DNA from: Burkholderia cepacia
GTDB lineage: Bacteria > Pseudomonadota > Gammaproteobacteria > Burkholderiales > Burkholderiaceae
Direction: 5' to 3'
Assembly (NCBI RefSeq): GCF_001718835.1
Contig: NZ_CP013443.1
Span: 620,001-684,000, forward strand
Length of the DNA stretch: 64,000 nucleotides
Below, in pieces: positions 8,388 through 17,135 of this stretch. Positions within the stretch are counted from its first letter, which is position 1; each line of letters starts with the position of its first letter. The position numbers and the translations under genes were made by a program. The notes beneath the pieces are model-generated. The model searched no databases and was not told the origin of the DNA. It was given only the letters and a program-made list of their open reading frames with translations.

Positions 8388-10103
8388 TCACGGATAGAAG
8401 ATCTGGACGCGGAAATTCGAGGCGGGCGTGCCGTTCGTTTCGAGGCGGACGACCATCGTCTGCGTCGTGCCGGGCGGCAACCCGGCGTCGATCGGCGTGC
8501 CCGGGCGCACGTAGTCGCGCGGCGCGAGTACGCGGCGCACGGTCACGTGGTTGGTGTCGTCCAGCAGCGTCAGCTCGAGCGACGGGTACGCGAGCGCGAC
8601 GCGGTAGCGGTTCGTCAGCGGTACCTTCAGCTCGAGCTCGCGCGGGCCGTCGAGCTGGCGCAGGTCGGTCGCGTCGAGCCGCAGGCCGTCGATCGCGCGC
8701 GGCGGCGCGACCGTGCAGCCGAGCGGCGCGCAGGCCTGCCGGAACCAGCCCTGCGTGAGCGGCCAGTGGATCATCAGCGTTTCGCGTTGCCACCACGCGA
8801 GTTGCGCGACGAGCAGCACGGCCAGCACGGCGGCGACGAGGCCGCCGAAAAAGCCGCCGAGCATCCCGCGCCGCTGCGGCGCGCGCGTCTCGCGCGTGAC
8901 GGCGAAGTGAGGACGATCGTCGTCGGCGGCCGGGATGGCCGAGAACGGTTCGGGGGCTGCACCGGCGGCGAATTGCGGTTCGCGTTGCGTGCGGGTGGCA
9001 GCGCGATCGGCGTCGGCGGAGGCATCGGCTGCGAAGCGGGGCTCGTGCTTGTCGTGCGCGGAGGCGAGCGGCGCGCGTTCGTCAGCGGCCGGTGCGTGTT
9101 CGCGCGTCGCGGACGGCGCTTCGGCGCCGAGGCGCGGCTCGCGCGCATCGTGTCGTGCGTCGTGCGCCGGGCCGAGGTCCGCGGACGCCGACGGTGCCGC
9201 CGGCTGCGCGGCAGCGGCGGCCGCAAAACCCGGGGACGGTTCCGGCGTTGCAGTCAGGCGAACGACGCCCGGTGCGGTTTCGAGCGCGGCATTCGCGTCA
9301 GGCAGCACAAGCGGAATCAGCGGTTCGGCGCTGACGTTCCGGCCACTGTGCTGCAACGACGGATCGACGTTGCCGTCCAGCCACGGCGCCCACATGTCCC
9401 AGTGATCCGGACGGAAGTCGGCATGCGTCGGGTGTTCGCCGGGCGCGTTGTCGACGAACAGCCGCGGCGGGGGTGTCGCGGGCAGGTCCGCAGCGTGATG
9501 CGCTTCGGTTTCGGGAACGGGGCTTGCGGCAGCGGGCGTTCCGGCGGCGGGCGATTCGACAGCAGGCGATTCGATCGCGCGCGCCTCGTCAGCGGGTGCC
9601 TTGGCCGCAGGGGTTTCGACGGCGGGCGTTTCGGCAGAAGGTGCTTCGACAGCCGGCGATTCGATCGCAGCCGCTTCATCGGCGAATGCTTTGGCCGGAG
9701 GGGCTTCGACGGCCGGCGTATCGGCAGCAGGTGCTTCGACAGCCCGGGATTCGATCGCAGCCGCTTCATCGGCGAGTGCTTTGGACGGAGGGGCTTCGAC
9801 GGCGGGAGTTTCGACCGCGGGCGCTTCGAAAGCCGCGGCTTTGGTCGAAGGTGCTTCGACCCTGGCCGCTTCTACGGCAGCCGCGTGGTCAGCACCGGGC
9901 GCTTTCTCGGCAACGCGTTCATGATCCGCATCGCCGGCGAGCGCCGCCTCCGGCTGCGGCGCATGCTCGTGGACGAGCGATTCCGCCGCATCGAAGATTT
10001 GCCGGCAGTGCCCGCAGCGCACCAGCCCGCCGTGCAGCACGAGCTGTTCCTGCTGCAGCCGGAAGACGGTTTCGCAATGAGGGCAGCGCGTCGCAAGAAG
10101 CAT
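8388..10103 (-). CDS. Zinc-ribbon and DUF3426-like membrane protein with repeat-rich linker
   Basis: 571 residues in three parts. The N-terminus (1-45) is an MJ0042-type zinc ribbon, CPHC near residue 7 and CGHC near residue 30. A long acidic Ala/Pro/Glu linker (about 50-400) includes three near-identical 30-residue units at 99-188. A single transmembrane helix (about 413-437, LVAAVLAVLLVAQLAWW) precedes a C-terminal beta domain of about 130 residues resembling DUF3426. The layout suggests a cytoplasmic zinc ribbon tethered to a periplasmic domain. No function is established that I know of. It lies 45 bases downstream of prmA on the same strand, as often in beta-proteobacteria. Confidence 0.75.
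   Translation of the reverse strand: MLLATRCPHCETVFRLQQEQLVLHGGLVRCGHCRQIFDAAESLVHEHAPQPEAALAGDADHERVAEKAPGADHAAAVEAARVEAPSTKAAAFEAPAVETPAVEAPPSKALADEAAAIESRAVEAPAADTPAVEAPPAKAFADEAAAIESPAVEAPSAETPAVETPAAKAPADEARAIESPAVESPAAGTPAAASPVPETEAHHAADLPATPPPRLFVDNAPGEHPTHADFRPDHWDMWAPWLDGNVDPSLQHSGRNVSAEPLIPLVLPDANAALETAPGVVRLTATPEPSPGFAAAAAAQPAAPSASADLGPAHDARHDAREPRLGAEAPSATREHAPAADERAPLASAHDKHEPRFAADASADADRAATRTQREPQFAAGAAPEPFSAIPAADDDRPHFAVTRETRAPQRRGMLGGFFGGLVAAVLAVLLVAQLAWWQRETLMIHWPLTQGWFRQACAPLGCTVAPPRAIDGLRLDATDLRQLDGPRELELKVPLTNRYRVALAYPSLELTLLDDTNHVTVRRVLAPRDYVRPGTPIDAGLPPGTTQTMVVRLETNGTPASNFRVQIFYP
9540..9809 (-). repeat. Three 90-bp tandem units in the zinc-ribbon gene
   Basis: Residues 99-188 of the zinc-ribbon protein are three 30-residue units, each beginning TPAVE and containing ADEAAAIES or ADEARAIES. 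At DNA level they are 90-bp direct repeats with scattered changes. The repeat is in frame, so gain or loss of units would keep the protein intact. Confidence 0.75.
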
Positions 10104-10148
10104 GTCGAGCCGGGCGGCCTGCTGGCCAGAGTGAAGGACAGCGCTATT

Positions 10149-11051
10149 CTAATGGCTTTCGCGCCGGGTTCCGGCGAGGCATACCCAACCTTCGTGTTCG
10201 CGCCAGACCGAGATGTCGACGTAACGTGCATAGACGGCCGCGACTTCGTCCGCCTGGCGCGCGAGCACGCCCGACAGCGCGATGCGCCCGCCCGGCTTGA
10301 CCTTCGATGCGAGCATCGACGCCATCAGCTTCAGCGGATTCGACAGGATGTTCGCGACGACGATGTCGAATTCGCCGTCCGGGCACGCGTCGGGCAGCCC
10401 GTACGTGACTTCCGCACGGTTACGTTCGCTGTTCTGCCGTGCCGATTCAACGGCCTGAGGATCGATGTCGATGCCGATGACGGGGTTCGCCCCGCATTTC
10501 TTCGCGAGGATCGCGAGAATGCCCGAGCCGCAGCCGTAGTCGAGCACCGATTGGCCGGGCTTCACCGACTGCTCGAGCCATTCCATGCACAGGCGCGTGG
10601 TCGGGTGGCTGCCGGTGCCGAACGCGAGGCCCGGATCGAGTTCGAGGACGAGCGCGTCGGGATCGGGCGCATCGTGCCACGACGGCACGACCCAGATCCG
10701 CTCGCCGATCGGGATCGGCTCGAACTGCGATTGCGTGAGTCGCACCCAGTCCTGTTCCTCGATTTCGCGGACGACGAACGTCGGCGCTTCAGCGATGCCG
10801 ATCTCGTTGGCCGCCGCGGCGAGCAGCACGGCAGGCTCATGCTCGGCCGCGAGCAGCGCGACCACGCGCGAGTGCTGCCACGCGGTGCGATCGGGCACGA
10901 GGCCCGGCTCGCCGAAGAGCGGCTGTTCGTCGGGCGTGTCGGCGTCGGCGTCTTCCACGGACACCGACAGCGCGCCGAGTTCGAGCAGCGCGTCGGACAG
11001 CGCCTCCGCATGCTCACGGGCCAGTTCGACGACGAGTTCGCGATAGCTCAT
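10149..11051 (-). CDS. prmA: Ribosomal protein L11 methyltransferase
   Basis: 300-residue SAM-dependent enzyme that trimethylates ribosomal protein L11. The N-terminal substrate domain (about 1-110) leads into a Rossmann methyltransferase with DYGCGSGILAI (SAM-binding motif I), GIDIDPQAV (motif II) and the PrmA-specific VVANILSNPL (motif IV). It starts 2 bases after the accC stop on the minus strand, so it is translationally linked to the acetyl-CoA carboxylase genes, an arrangement common in proteobacteria. Confidence 0.96.
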   Translation of the reverse strand: MSYRELVVELAREHAEALSDALLELGALSVSVEDADADTPDEQPLFGEPGLVPDRTAWQHSRVVALLAAEHEPAVLLAAAANEIGIAEAPTFVVREIEEQDWVRLTQSQFEPIPIGERIWVVPSWHDAPDPDALVLELDPGLAFGTGSHPTTRLCMEWLEQSVKPGQSVLDYGCGSGILAILAKKCGANPVIGIDIDPQAVESARQNSERNRAEVTYGLPDACPDGEFDIVVANILSNPLKLMASMLASKVKPGGRIALSGVLARQADEVAAVYARYVDISVWREHEGWVCLAGTRRESH

Positions 11052-11053
11052 GC

Positions 11054-12421
11054 TTACGCTTCTTCCGGTGCGACCTGCTGCTTCTGGGCGAGCCGGTTTT
11101 CGAGGTAGTGGATGCTGGTGCCGCCTTCGACGAACTTCGAATCGATCATCAGCTCGCGGTGCAGCGGGATGTTGGTCTGGATGCCTTCGACGACCATTTC
11201 GGACAGCGCGATGCGCATCCGGCTGATCGCCTGCTCGCGCGTCGCGCCGTAGGTGATCAGCTTGCCGATCATCGAATCATAGTTCGGCGGCACGAAATAG
11301 CCATTGTAGGCGTGCGAATCGACGCGCACGCCGGGGCCGCCCGGCGTATGCCACGACGTGATCCGGCCCGGCGACGGCGTGAACTTGAACGGATCTTCGG
11401 CGTTGATCCGGCATTCGATCGCATGTCCGCGGAACTGGATGTCGCGCTGGCGCAGCGTGAGCTTCTCGCCGGCCGCGATGCGGATCTGCTCCTGCACGAT
11501 GTCGACGCCCGTGATCAGTTCCGATACCGGATGCTCGACCTGCACGCGCGTGTTCATCTCGATGAAGTAGAACTCGCCGTTTTCGTACAGGAATTCGAAC
11601 GTGCCCGCGCCGAGATAACCCATCTTCTTGCAGGCGTCCGCGCAACGGTCGCCGATGCGGTCGATCAGGCGGCGCGGAATGCCGGGTGCCGGCGCTTCCT
11701 CGATCACCTTCTGGTGGCGGCGCTGCATCGAGCAATCGCGCTCGCCGAGCCAGATCGCGTTCTTGTACGCGTCGGACAGCACCTGGATTTCGATGTGGCG
11801 CGGGTTCTCGAGGAACTTCTCCATGTACACCTGCGGGTTGCCGAACGCACGGCCGGCTTCCTCGCGGGTCATGTTGACCGCGTTGACGAGCGCGGCCTCG
11901 GTGTGCACGACGCGCATCCCGCGCCCGCCACCGCCGCCCGCCGCCTTGATGATGACCGGATAGCCGATCGCACGCGCAATCTTGACGATCTCCTTCGGAT
12001 CGTCCGGCAACGCGCCTTCCGAGCCCGGCACGCACGGCACGCCGGTCTTGATCATCGTCTGCTTCGCGGTGACCTTGTCACCCATCATGCGGATCGTTTC
12101 CGGGCGCGGGCCGATGAACGTGAAGCCCGATTGCTCGACGCGTTCCGCGAAATCGGCGTTCTCCGACAGGAAGCCGTAGCCGGGGTGGATCGCTTCGGCG
12201 TCGGTGACTTCCGCGGCGCTGATCAGCGCCGGCATGTTCAGGTAGCTCAGGTTCGACGGGGCCGGGCCGATACAGACGGCTTCGTCCGCGAGGCGCACGT
12301 ACTTGGCTTCCTTGTCGGCTTCCGAGTAGACGACCACCGTCTTGACGCCGAGCTCGCGGCACGCACGCTGGATGCGCAGCGCGATTTCACCGCGGTTGGC
12401 AATGAGGATTTTTTCAAACAT
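11054..12421 (-). CDS. accC: Acetyl-CoA carboxylase, biotin carboxylase subunit
   Basis: 455-residue ATP-grasp enzyme that carboxylates the biotin on AccB in the first committed step of fatty acid synthesis. The N-terminal domain begins MFEKILIANRGEIALR. The glycine-rich ATP loop KAAGGGGGRGMR lies near residues 160-170, and the Mg-binding and catalytic EMNTRVQVEHPVSE near 285-300. It lies 86 bases downstream of accB, forming the classical accBC operon, here continuing into prmA. Confidence 0.97.
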   Translation of the reverse strand: MFEKILIANRGEIALRIQRACRELGVKTVVVYSEADKEAKYVRLADEAVCIGPAPSNLSYLNMPALISAAEVTDAEAIHPGYGFLSENADFAERVEQSGFTFIGPRPETIRMMGDKVTAKQTMIKTGVPCVPGSEGALPDDPKEIVKIARAIGYPVIIKAAGGGGGRGMRVVHTEAALVNAVNMTREEAGRAFGNPQVYMEKFLENPRHIEIQVLSDAYKNAIWLGERDCSMQRRHQKVIEEAPAPGIPRRLIDRIGDRCADACKKMGYLGAGTFEFLYENGEFYFIEMNTRVQVEHPVSELITGVDIVQEQIRIAAGEKLTLRQRDIQFRGHAIECRINAEDPFKFTPSPGRITSWHTPGGPGVRVDSHAYNGYFVPPNYDSMIGKLITYGATREQAISRMRIALSEMVVEGIQTNIPLHRELMIDSKFVEGGTSIHYLENRLAQKQQVAPEEA

Positions 12422-12507
12422 AGCGAGTATTCGTCTCTTCGAGGGGCGCGCGAACGGCGCCTGGCGAGCATCGGCGGCGCGCGGCCCCCGCAGGCCGCGC
12501 GGCGGAC

Positions 12508-12981
12508 TTAGCCGATCACGAAAAGCGGCTGGCCGTATTCGACGGCCTGGCCGTTCTCGACGAGGATTTCCTTGATCACGCCGGCCTTGTCCGACTCGAT
12601 CTCGTTGAGCAGCTTCATCGCTTCGATGATGCAGATCGTCTGGCCTTCCTTGACCGTGTCGCCCACCTGGACGAACGGATCCGCGCCCGGCGACGGCGCG
12701 CGATAGAACGTGCCGACCATCGGCGACGTCACGACGTGGCCCTGCGGGGCGGCCGGTGCGGCAGCGCCGCCGGCGGCCGGCGCGGCAGCGGCTTCGGTCG
12801 GCAGGGCGACCGACGGAGCGGGCGCGCTGACTTGCGGGGCATACCCAGCCGTCGGCTGCACGTAGACCGGCGGCGCGTTCTTGACGATACGCACCTTGCC
12901 TTCGCCTTCCGTCACTTCCAGCTCGGAGATGCCGGATTCGGAAACGAGGTCGATCAGAGTTTTCAGCTTACGAAGATCCAT
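12508..12981 (-). CDS. accB: Biotin carboxyl carrier protein of acetyl-CoA carboxylase
   Basis: 157-residue carrier. The N-terminal dimerisation segment MDLRKLKTLIDLVSESGI leads through an Ala/Pro-rich flexible linker (about 38-82) to a C-terminal biotinyl domain with EAMKLLNE; K123 is the biotinylated lysine. The frame is open to 12999, but AAGGGGA directly upstream of the ATG at 12981 marks the true start. First gene of accB-accC-prmA; aroQ lies 67 bases upstream, as in many gamma- and beta-proteobacteria. Confidence 0.96.
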   Translation of the reverse strand: MDLRKLKTLIDLVSESGISELEVTEGEGKVRIVKNAPPVYVQPTAGYAPQVSAPAPSVALPTEAAAAPAAGGAAAPAAPQGHVVTSPMVGTFYRAPSPGADPFVQVGDTVKEGQTICIIEAMKLLNEIESDKAGVIKEILVENGQAVEYGQPLFVIG

Positions 12982-13048
12982 CGGGAATTCCCCTTTCAAT
13001 ACGTGAAAGCGCCGGTTAAGGGGCCGGCGCTGAATCTAGATCGCGAAT

Positions 13049-13501
13049 TCAGCCGCGCGACGTGCCTTGCAGCTTGTCCAGCGCGTACTCGAGCGCGTAC
13101 AGATAACCTTTCCAGCCGAGCCCGCAGATCACGCCTTCGGCCTGGTCGGAAAAGTAGGAGTGGTGCCTGAACGCTTCGCGGCGGTGCACGTTCGACAGGT
13201 GAACCTCGACGAACGGGATGCCGACGCCGGCGATCGCGTCCCGGATCGCGACGCTCGTGTGCGTGTACGCGGCCGGATTGATCAGGATGAAATCGGTCTG
13301 TTCCTCCCGCGCGGCCTGGATGCGGTCGACCAGCGCGCCTTCATGGTTGCTCTGGAACGACGACAGTTCGGCGCCGGCTTCCCGGGCGCGCGCGGCAAGC
13401 GCCTGATCGATCTGTGCGAGCGTGACGCGGCCGTACACCTCCGGTTCCCGGGTGCCGAGAAGGTTCAGGTTGGGGCCGTGCAGCACCAGCAATCGTGTCA
13501 T
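13049..13501 (-). CDS. aroQ: 3-dehydroquinate dehydratase, type II
   Basis: 150-residue enzyme converting 3-dehydroquinate to 3-dehydroshikimate in the shikimate pathway. Diagnostic residues fall at their classical positions: lid arginine R18 and catalytic tyrosine Y23 in LGTREPEVYG, N75 in LINPAAYTHTS, H101 in VEVHLSN. The enzyme forms dodecamers in the family. It is just upstream of accB; aroE (shikimate dehydrogenase) lies elsewhere in this window at 19.2 kb. Confidence 0.97.
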   Translation of the reverse strand: MTRLLVLHGPNLNLLGTREPEVYGRVTLAQIDQALAARAREAGAELSSFQSNHEGALVDRIQAAREEQTDFILINPAAYTHTSVAIRDAIAGVGIPFVEVHLSNVHRREAFRHHSYFSDQAEGVICGLGWKGYLYALEYALDKLQGTSRG

Positions 13502-13695
13502 GGTCGCTTCTATTTCTGCGGAATTGCGCGAACTTTAGCGCTATTTAGAGAAATTTGTCTAGTTTTGCCGAACGGCCAGCCGCGCGGCGCCGGCAAGATT
13601 TACCGGCGCGCGGACAAAGTGTTCGCGAATTCACGCGAATTTGATGCGATCGCTATCCAAATCGCCGACAACGTGCAGCACGTTCGCCGGGCGGC

Positions 13696-14247
13696 TCAAA
13701 GCGCGTCGAGCGTCTTTTTCAGCTCGGCCGGCTGGATTTGTCCCAATTTTGTCTCGCGAATCTTGCCGGTCTGGTCGATGACGACCGTAAACGGCAGCGC
13801 GCCAGCGGTATTCCCGAAATTACGGGCCAGATCGGCACCCGCATATCCGCTGACGAATACGGGATAGTCGACCTTCACCTTCTGCAGAAAGTTCTTCACG
13901 TTCTGTTCGGAATCGACGCCGATCCCGATGAAACGGATGCCCTTCTGTTTGTACTGGTGCGACAGCGCGACGAGCTCCGGCATCTCCTCGACGCACGGGC
14001 CGCACCATGACGCCCAGAAATTGACGACGACCTTCTGGCCCTTGAACGACGCGAGCGTCGCCGGCTTGCCGTCGGCGTCGGTCAGCGCGGCGGCCCACAG
14101 CTGGGCGACCGCGTCGCCCGGGGCGGGCGCCGCCTCGGCGACGTTCTCGGCCGGGCCGCCCCGGAACCAATGGCCGGCGGCGAGCCCGCCGGCAACGGCG
14201 GCGGCCGCGACGACCGCGAGCGCCAACATGCGTTTCATGTTCATCAT
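13696..14247 (-). CDS. TlpA/ResA-type membrane-anchored thioredoxin-like protein
   Basis: 183 residues if started at the ATG at 14247; other ATGs at 14244 and 14238 are equally possible and no strong ribosome site decides. An N-terminal membrane anchor or signal (about 7-26) is followed by a thioredoxin fold with the redox motif WCGPC (C82, C85) in NFWASWCGPCVEEMPEL and the conserved cis-proline in GALPFTVV. Family members are periplasmic thiol reductants, often in cytochrome c maturation or peroxide defence. The start lies 5 bases after the stop of the upstream gene, so they are probably one transcript. Confidence 0.85.
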   Translation of the reverse strand: MMNMKRMLALAVVAAAAVAGGLAAGHWFRGGPAENVAEAAPAPGDAVAQLWAAALTDADGKPATLASFKGQKVVVNFWASWCGPCVEEMPELVALSHQYKQKGIRFIGIGVDSEQNVKNFLQKVKVDYPVFVSGYAGADLARNFGNTAGALPFTVVIDQTGKIRETKLGQIQPAELKKTLDAL

Positions 14248-14251
14248 CGGA

Positions 14252-14896
14252 TCAAGTGGGTTCTGAAGAGGTGTCGCTGGCCGAGAGGAGCGCGCGCAAG
14301 GCGGTTGCGTCGGCGCGCGGCAGCCGGCCGCGCGCGTCGGCCTTGACCGCGCCGCGCAGGTCGTCGCTCGCATAGAGGGCGAGATGGATGCCGATCGCAT
14401 CCACGTCGCGCCGCGGGCGCCACAGGAAACTGAGCGTCTCGACGTCGGCGCGGCCCGCGAAGTGCCGCGTCTCGGACACGTCGTACTGGACGTTCTGGTT
14501 CAGCAGGTAGATCGCGACGTCCTTCGGGTTGTCGGTGAATGCCTGCAAATGGATATCCGAATGCGCGTTCGCGGTGCCGTTCAGCACGGCACCCGTCACA
14601 TAAGGATGGAACTCGGCGAGCCGGCGCATCCAGTCGAGCGCGACTTCGCGCAGGCGGCGCAGTTCGTCCGGCTGCGTGTCGCTCTGGAACAGGGCGAGGT
14701 ATTCGCGCAGTTCTTCCTCGATCTGGTCGTTATCCGGCAGCCATTCGCCGGCAATGCGCGAGTCGCCCAGCAACTGGCGCGCGGCCTTGCGTTTTGCGCC
14801 GGCATAGTCGAGGCCGTCCTCCGCGATCAGGCGGGCGGCGGACTGGGCAATTTCCTCGCGGAGGCGCCGCGGGTCGACAAGAGGTTTGCGAGACAT
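14252..14896 (-). CDS. Conserved protein with nucleotidyltransferase-like motif
   Basis: 214-residue cytoplasmic protein, mostly helical in its first 100 residues. A central segment, GAVLNGTANAHSDIHLQAF (about residues 102-120), resembles the nucleotidyltransferase signature GSxAxGxxSDIDL, but the Gly-Ser pair is Asn-Gly and the second acidic position is His, so catalysis is doubtful. Homologues next to mpl are sometimes labelled as muramate ligases; nothing here resembles a Mur ligase, and I would not carry that label over. It is divergent from mpl (207 bases between starts) and upstream of the TlpA-like gene. Confidence 0.6.
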   Translation of the reverse strand: MSRKPLVDPRRLREEIAQSAARLIAEDGLDYAGAKRKAARQLLGDSRIAGEWLPDNDQIEEELREYLALFQSDTQPDELRRLREVALDWMRRLAEFHPYVTGAVLNGTANAHSDIHLQAFTDNPKDVAIYLLNQNVQYDVSETRHFAGRADVETLSFLWRPRRDVDAIGIHLALYASDDLRGAVKADARGRLPRADATALRALLSASDTSSEPT

Positions 14897-15000
14897 GATC
14901 CGGCAATCATACTCGATCGACGCCGCGGCCGATGGCGGTGCGGCCGCTTGCCGCCGGCGGCCGGCCTTGCACGGGCCGCCGGCCGCCGCAAGCCGTCAGT

Positions 15001-15006
15001 TACAAT
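15001..15006 (+). promoter_or_regulatory. Possible -10 element of mpl
   Basis: TACAAT stands out in a G+C-rich intergenic region about 100 bases before the mpl start. I find no good -35 at 16-18 bases upstream, so the assignment rests on the -10 match and position alone. Confidence 0.3.
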
Positions 15007-15103
15007 AGCGGCCGGCGAACTGCGCCGGCCGCGCGGCCCGTCCGGCGTCTCGCCCATCCACTTTCCGAATCGACGGCGCCCGGCGGCGCGAAAGCATTCA
15101 TCT

Positions 15104-16489
15104 ATGCACATCCACATTCTTGGCATCTGCGGCACCTTCATGGGCGGTCTCGCCGTACTCGCGCGCGAGGCGGGCCACACGGTGACGGGTTGCGACGCGG
15201 GCGTCTATCCGCCGATGAGCACGCAGCTCGAGGCGCAGGGCATCACGCTGATCGAGGGCTACGGCGCCGAGCAGATCGACCTGAAACCGGACCTGTTCGT
15301 GATCGGCAACGTCGTCACGCGCGGCAATCCGCTGATGGAGGCGATCCTCGATCGCGGCCTGCCTTATGTATCCGGCCCGCAATGGCTCGGCGAGCACGTG
15401 CTGGCCGGCAAGTGGGTGCTTGCGGTCGCAGGCACGCACGGCAAGACGACCACGTCGTCGATGCTCGCGTGGCTGCTGGAAGATGCCGGCCTGACCCCGG
15501 GCTTCCTGATCGGCGGCGTGCCGCTGAACTTCGGCGTGTCGGCGCGGCTTACCGATTCGAGCTTCTTCGTGATCGAGGCCGACGAATACGATACGGCGTT
15601 CTTCGACAAGCGCTCGAAGTTCGTCCACTATCGGCCGCGCACCGCGGTGCTGAACAACCTCGAGTTCGATCACGCCGACATCTTCCCCGATCTCGCCGCG
15701 ATCGAGACGCAATTCCACCATCTCGTGCGTACCGTGCCCGGTGTCGGCAGGATCGTCACGAACGGCCGTTCCGACGCGCTCGAGCGCGTGCTGGCGCGCG
15801 GCTGCTGGAGCGAGGTCGAGCGGTTCGGCGTCGACGGCGGCTGGCAGGCGTTGCCGGCCGAGGACGGCGTGCCGGTCGACGAGCGTTTCGCGGTGTATTC
15901 GCACGCGGAACGCGTCGGCGAAGTCGCGTGGCAGGTGCAGGGCGATCACAACCGGATGAACGCGCTCGCGGCGATCGCGGCCGCGCGCCACGTCGGCGTG
16001 CCGCCCGCGCAGGCCGCCGCTTCCCTCGCGTCGTTCCGCAACGTGAAGCGCCGCATGGAAGTGCGCGGCAGCGTGGACGGCGTGACCGTCTACGACGACT
16101 TCGCACACCATCCGACCGCGATCGAAACCACGATCGCCGGCCTTCGTGCACGCATCGGCCGTCAGAATTCCCGCATCCTCGCCGTGCTCGAGCCGCGCTC
16201 GAACACGATGAAGCTCGGCGTGATGAAGTCGCAATTGCCGGCGAGCCTGGCCGACGCCGATCTCGTGTTCGGTTACGGCGCGCCGACCGGGCGCGACGCG
16301 CTCGGCTGGAATCTGGCTGAGGCGCTGGCGCCGCTCGGCGACCGCGCGCACGCGTTCGACGATCTGCACCTGCTGGTGAAGTCCGTCGTCGCAGCCGCCC
16401 GCCCGGGCGACCACGTGCTCGTGATGAGCAACGGCGGCTTCGGCGGCGTCCACCAGAAGCTGCTCGATGCGCTCGGGAGCCGCACGTGA
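15104..16489 (+). CDS. mpl: UDP-MurNAc:L-Ala-gamma-D-Glu-meso-DAP ligase
   Basis: 461-residue Mur-ligase-fold enzyme that recycles the cell-wall tripeptide by joining it directly to UDP-MurNAc. The N-terminal MHIHILGICGTFMGGLA is the Mpl form of the Rossmann GxxGxxM motif. The ATP loop GTHGKTTTSSM lies near 112-122, and the Mur-ligase DEYDTAFFDKRSKF and HHPTAIETT segments follow. The frame is open much further upstream, but homology begins at this ATG and an AT-rich promoter-like segment precedes it. Its stop overlaps the next start. Confidence 0.95.
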   Translation: MHIHILGICGTFMGGLAVLAREAGHTVTGCDAGVYPPMSTQLEAQGITLIEGYGAEQIDLKPDLFVIGNVVTRGNPLMEAILDRGLPYVSGPQWLGEHVLAGKWVLAVAGTHGKTTTSSMLAWLLEDAGLTPGFLIGGVPLNFGVSARLTDSSFFVIEADEYDTAFFDKRSKFVHYRPRTAVLNNLEFDHADIFPDLAAIETQFHHLVRTVPGVGRIVTNGRSDALERVLARGCWSEVERFGVDGGWQALPAEDGVPVDERFAVYSHAERVGEVAWQVQGDHNRMNALAAIAAARHVGVPPAQAAASLASFRNVKRRMEVRGSVDGVTVYDDFAHHPTAIETTIAGLRARIGRQNSRILAVLEPRSNTMKLGVMKSQLPASLADADLVFGYGAPTGRDALGWNLAEALAPLGDRAHAFDDLHLLVKSVVAAARPGDHVLVMSNGGFGGVHQKLLDALGSRT

Positions 16490-17055
16490 TCCTGTATCTG
16501 CACGGCTTCCGGTCGTCGCCGGAATCGCAGAAGTCGCGCCAGCTCGCCGCGCGCATGGCCGAGCTCGGCCGCAGCGGCGAGTGGCGGTGCCCGTCGCTGT
16601 CGGTGTCGCCGCTCGAAGCGATCGCGGTCGCGGAAGCCGAGGTGGCCGGCGCGCGCGACGTGACCGTCATCGGCAGCTCGCTCGGCGGCTATTACGCCAC
16701 CTGGCTGGCCGAAAAACACGGCTGGAAGGCCGTGCTGCTGAATCCGGCCATCGTGCCGCAGCGCGATCTCGAGCAGCACCTGGGCGAACAGCCGCTGTGG
16801 CACGGCGGCGGCACGATCGTCGTCGAGCGCCATCACCTGCATGAACTCGACGCGCTGCGCGTGCCGGCGATCACGCGTGCCGAACGCTACTATCTGTTCG
16901 CGGCCACCGGTGACGAAGTGCTCGATTACCGCGAGATGCTCGCGCATTACCCGGGCGCAAAGACGCGCGTGATCGAGGGCAGCGATCACGGGATCAGCGA
17001 ATTTGCCGACTATGTCGACGACGTTCTCGCATTTTGCGACGGAAAGACGTCTTAA
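16486..17055 (+). CDS. yqiA: YqiA/YcfP-family alpha/beta-hydrolase (esterase)
   Basis: 189-residue single-domain hydrolase. MILYLHGFRSSPES is the oxyanion-hole segment, GSSLGGYYA (about residues 63-71) the nucleophile elbow with the catalytic serine, and GSDHGISEF the catalytic histidine loop. E. coli YqiA is a short-chain acyl esterase; the native substrate is unknown. The start is a GTG at 16486 that overlaps the mpl stop by 4 bases, implying coupled translation. Confidence 0.82.
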   Translation: MILYLHGFRSSPESQKSRQLAARMAELGRSGEWRCPSLSVSPLEAIAVAEAEVAGARDVTVIGSSLGGYYATWLAEKHGWKAVLLNPAIVPQRDLEQHLGEQPLWHGGGTIVVERHHLHELDALRVPAITRAERYYLFAATGDEVLDYREMLAHYPGAKTRVIEGSDHGISEFADYVDDVLAFCDGKTS

Positions 17056-17135
17056 TCCGGCCATGTGCCGATCGAATTCCCATCATCATGCGGCGCCGCA
17101 GACGCGGCGCCCGGCAGTCTGAACGAGAGTACTGA

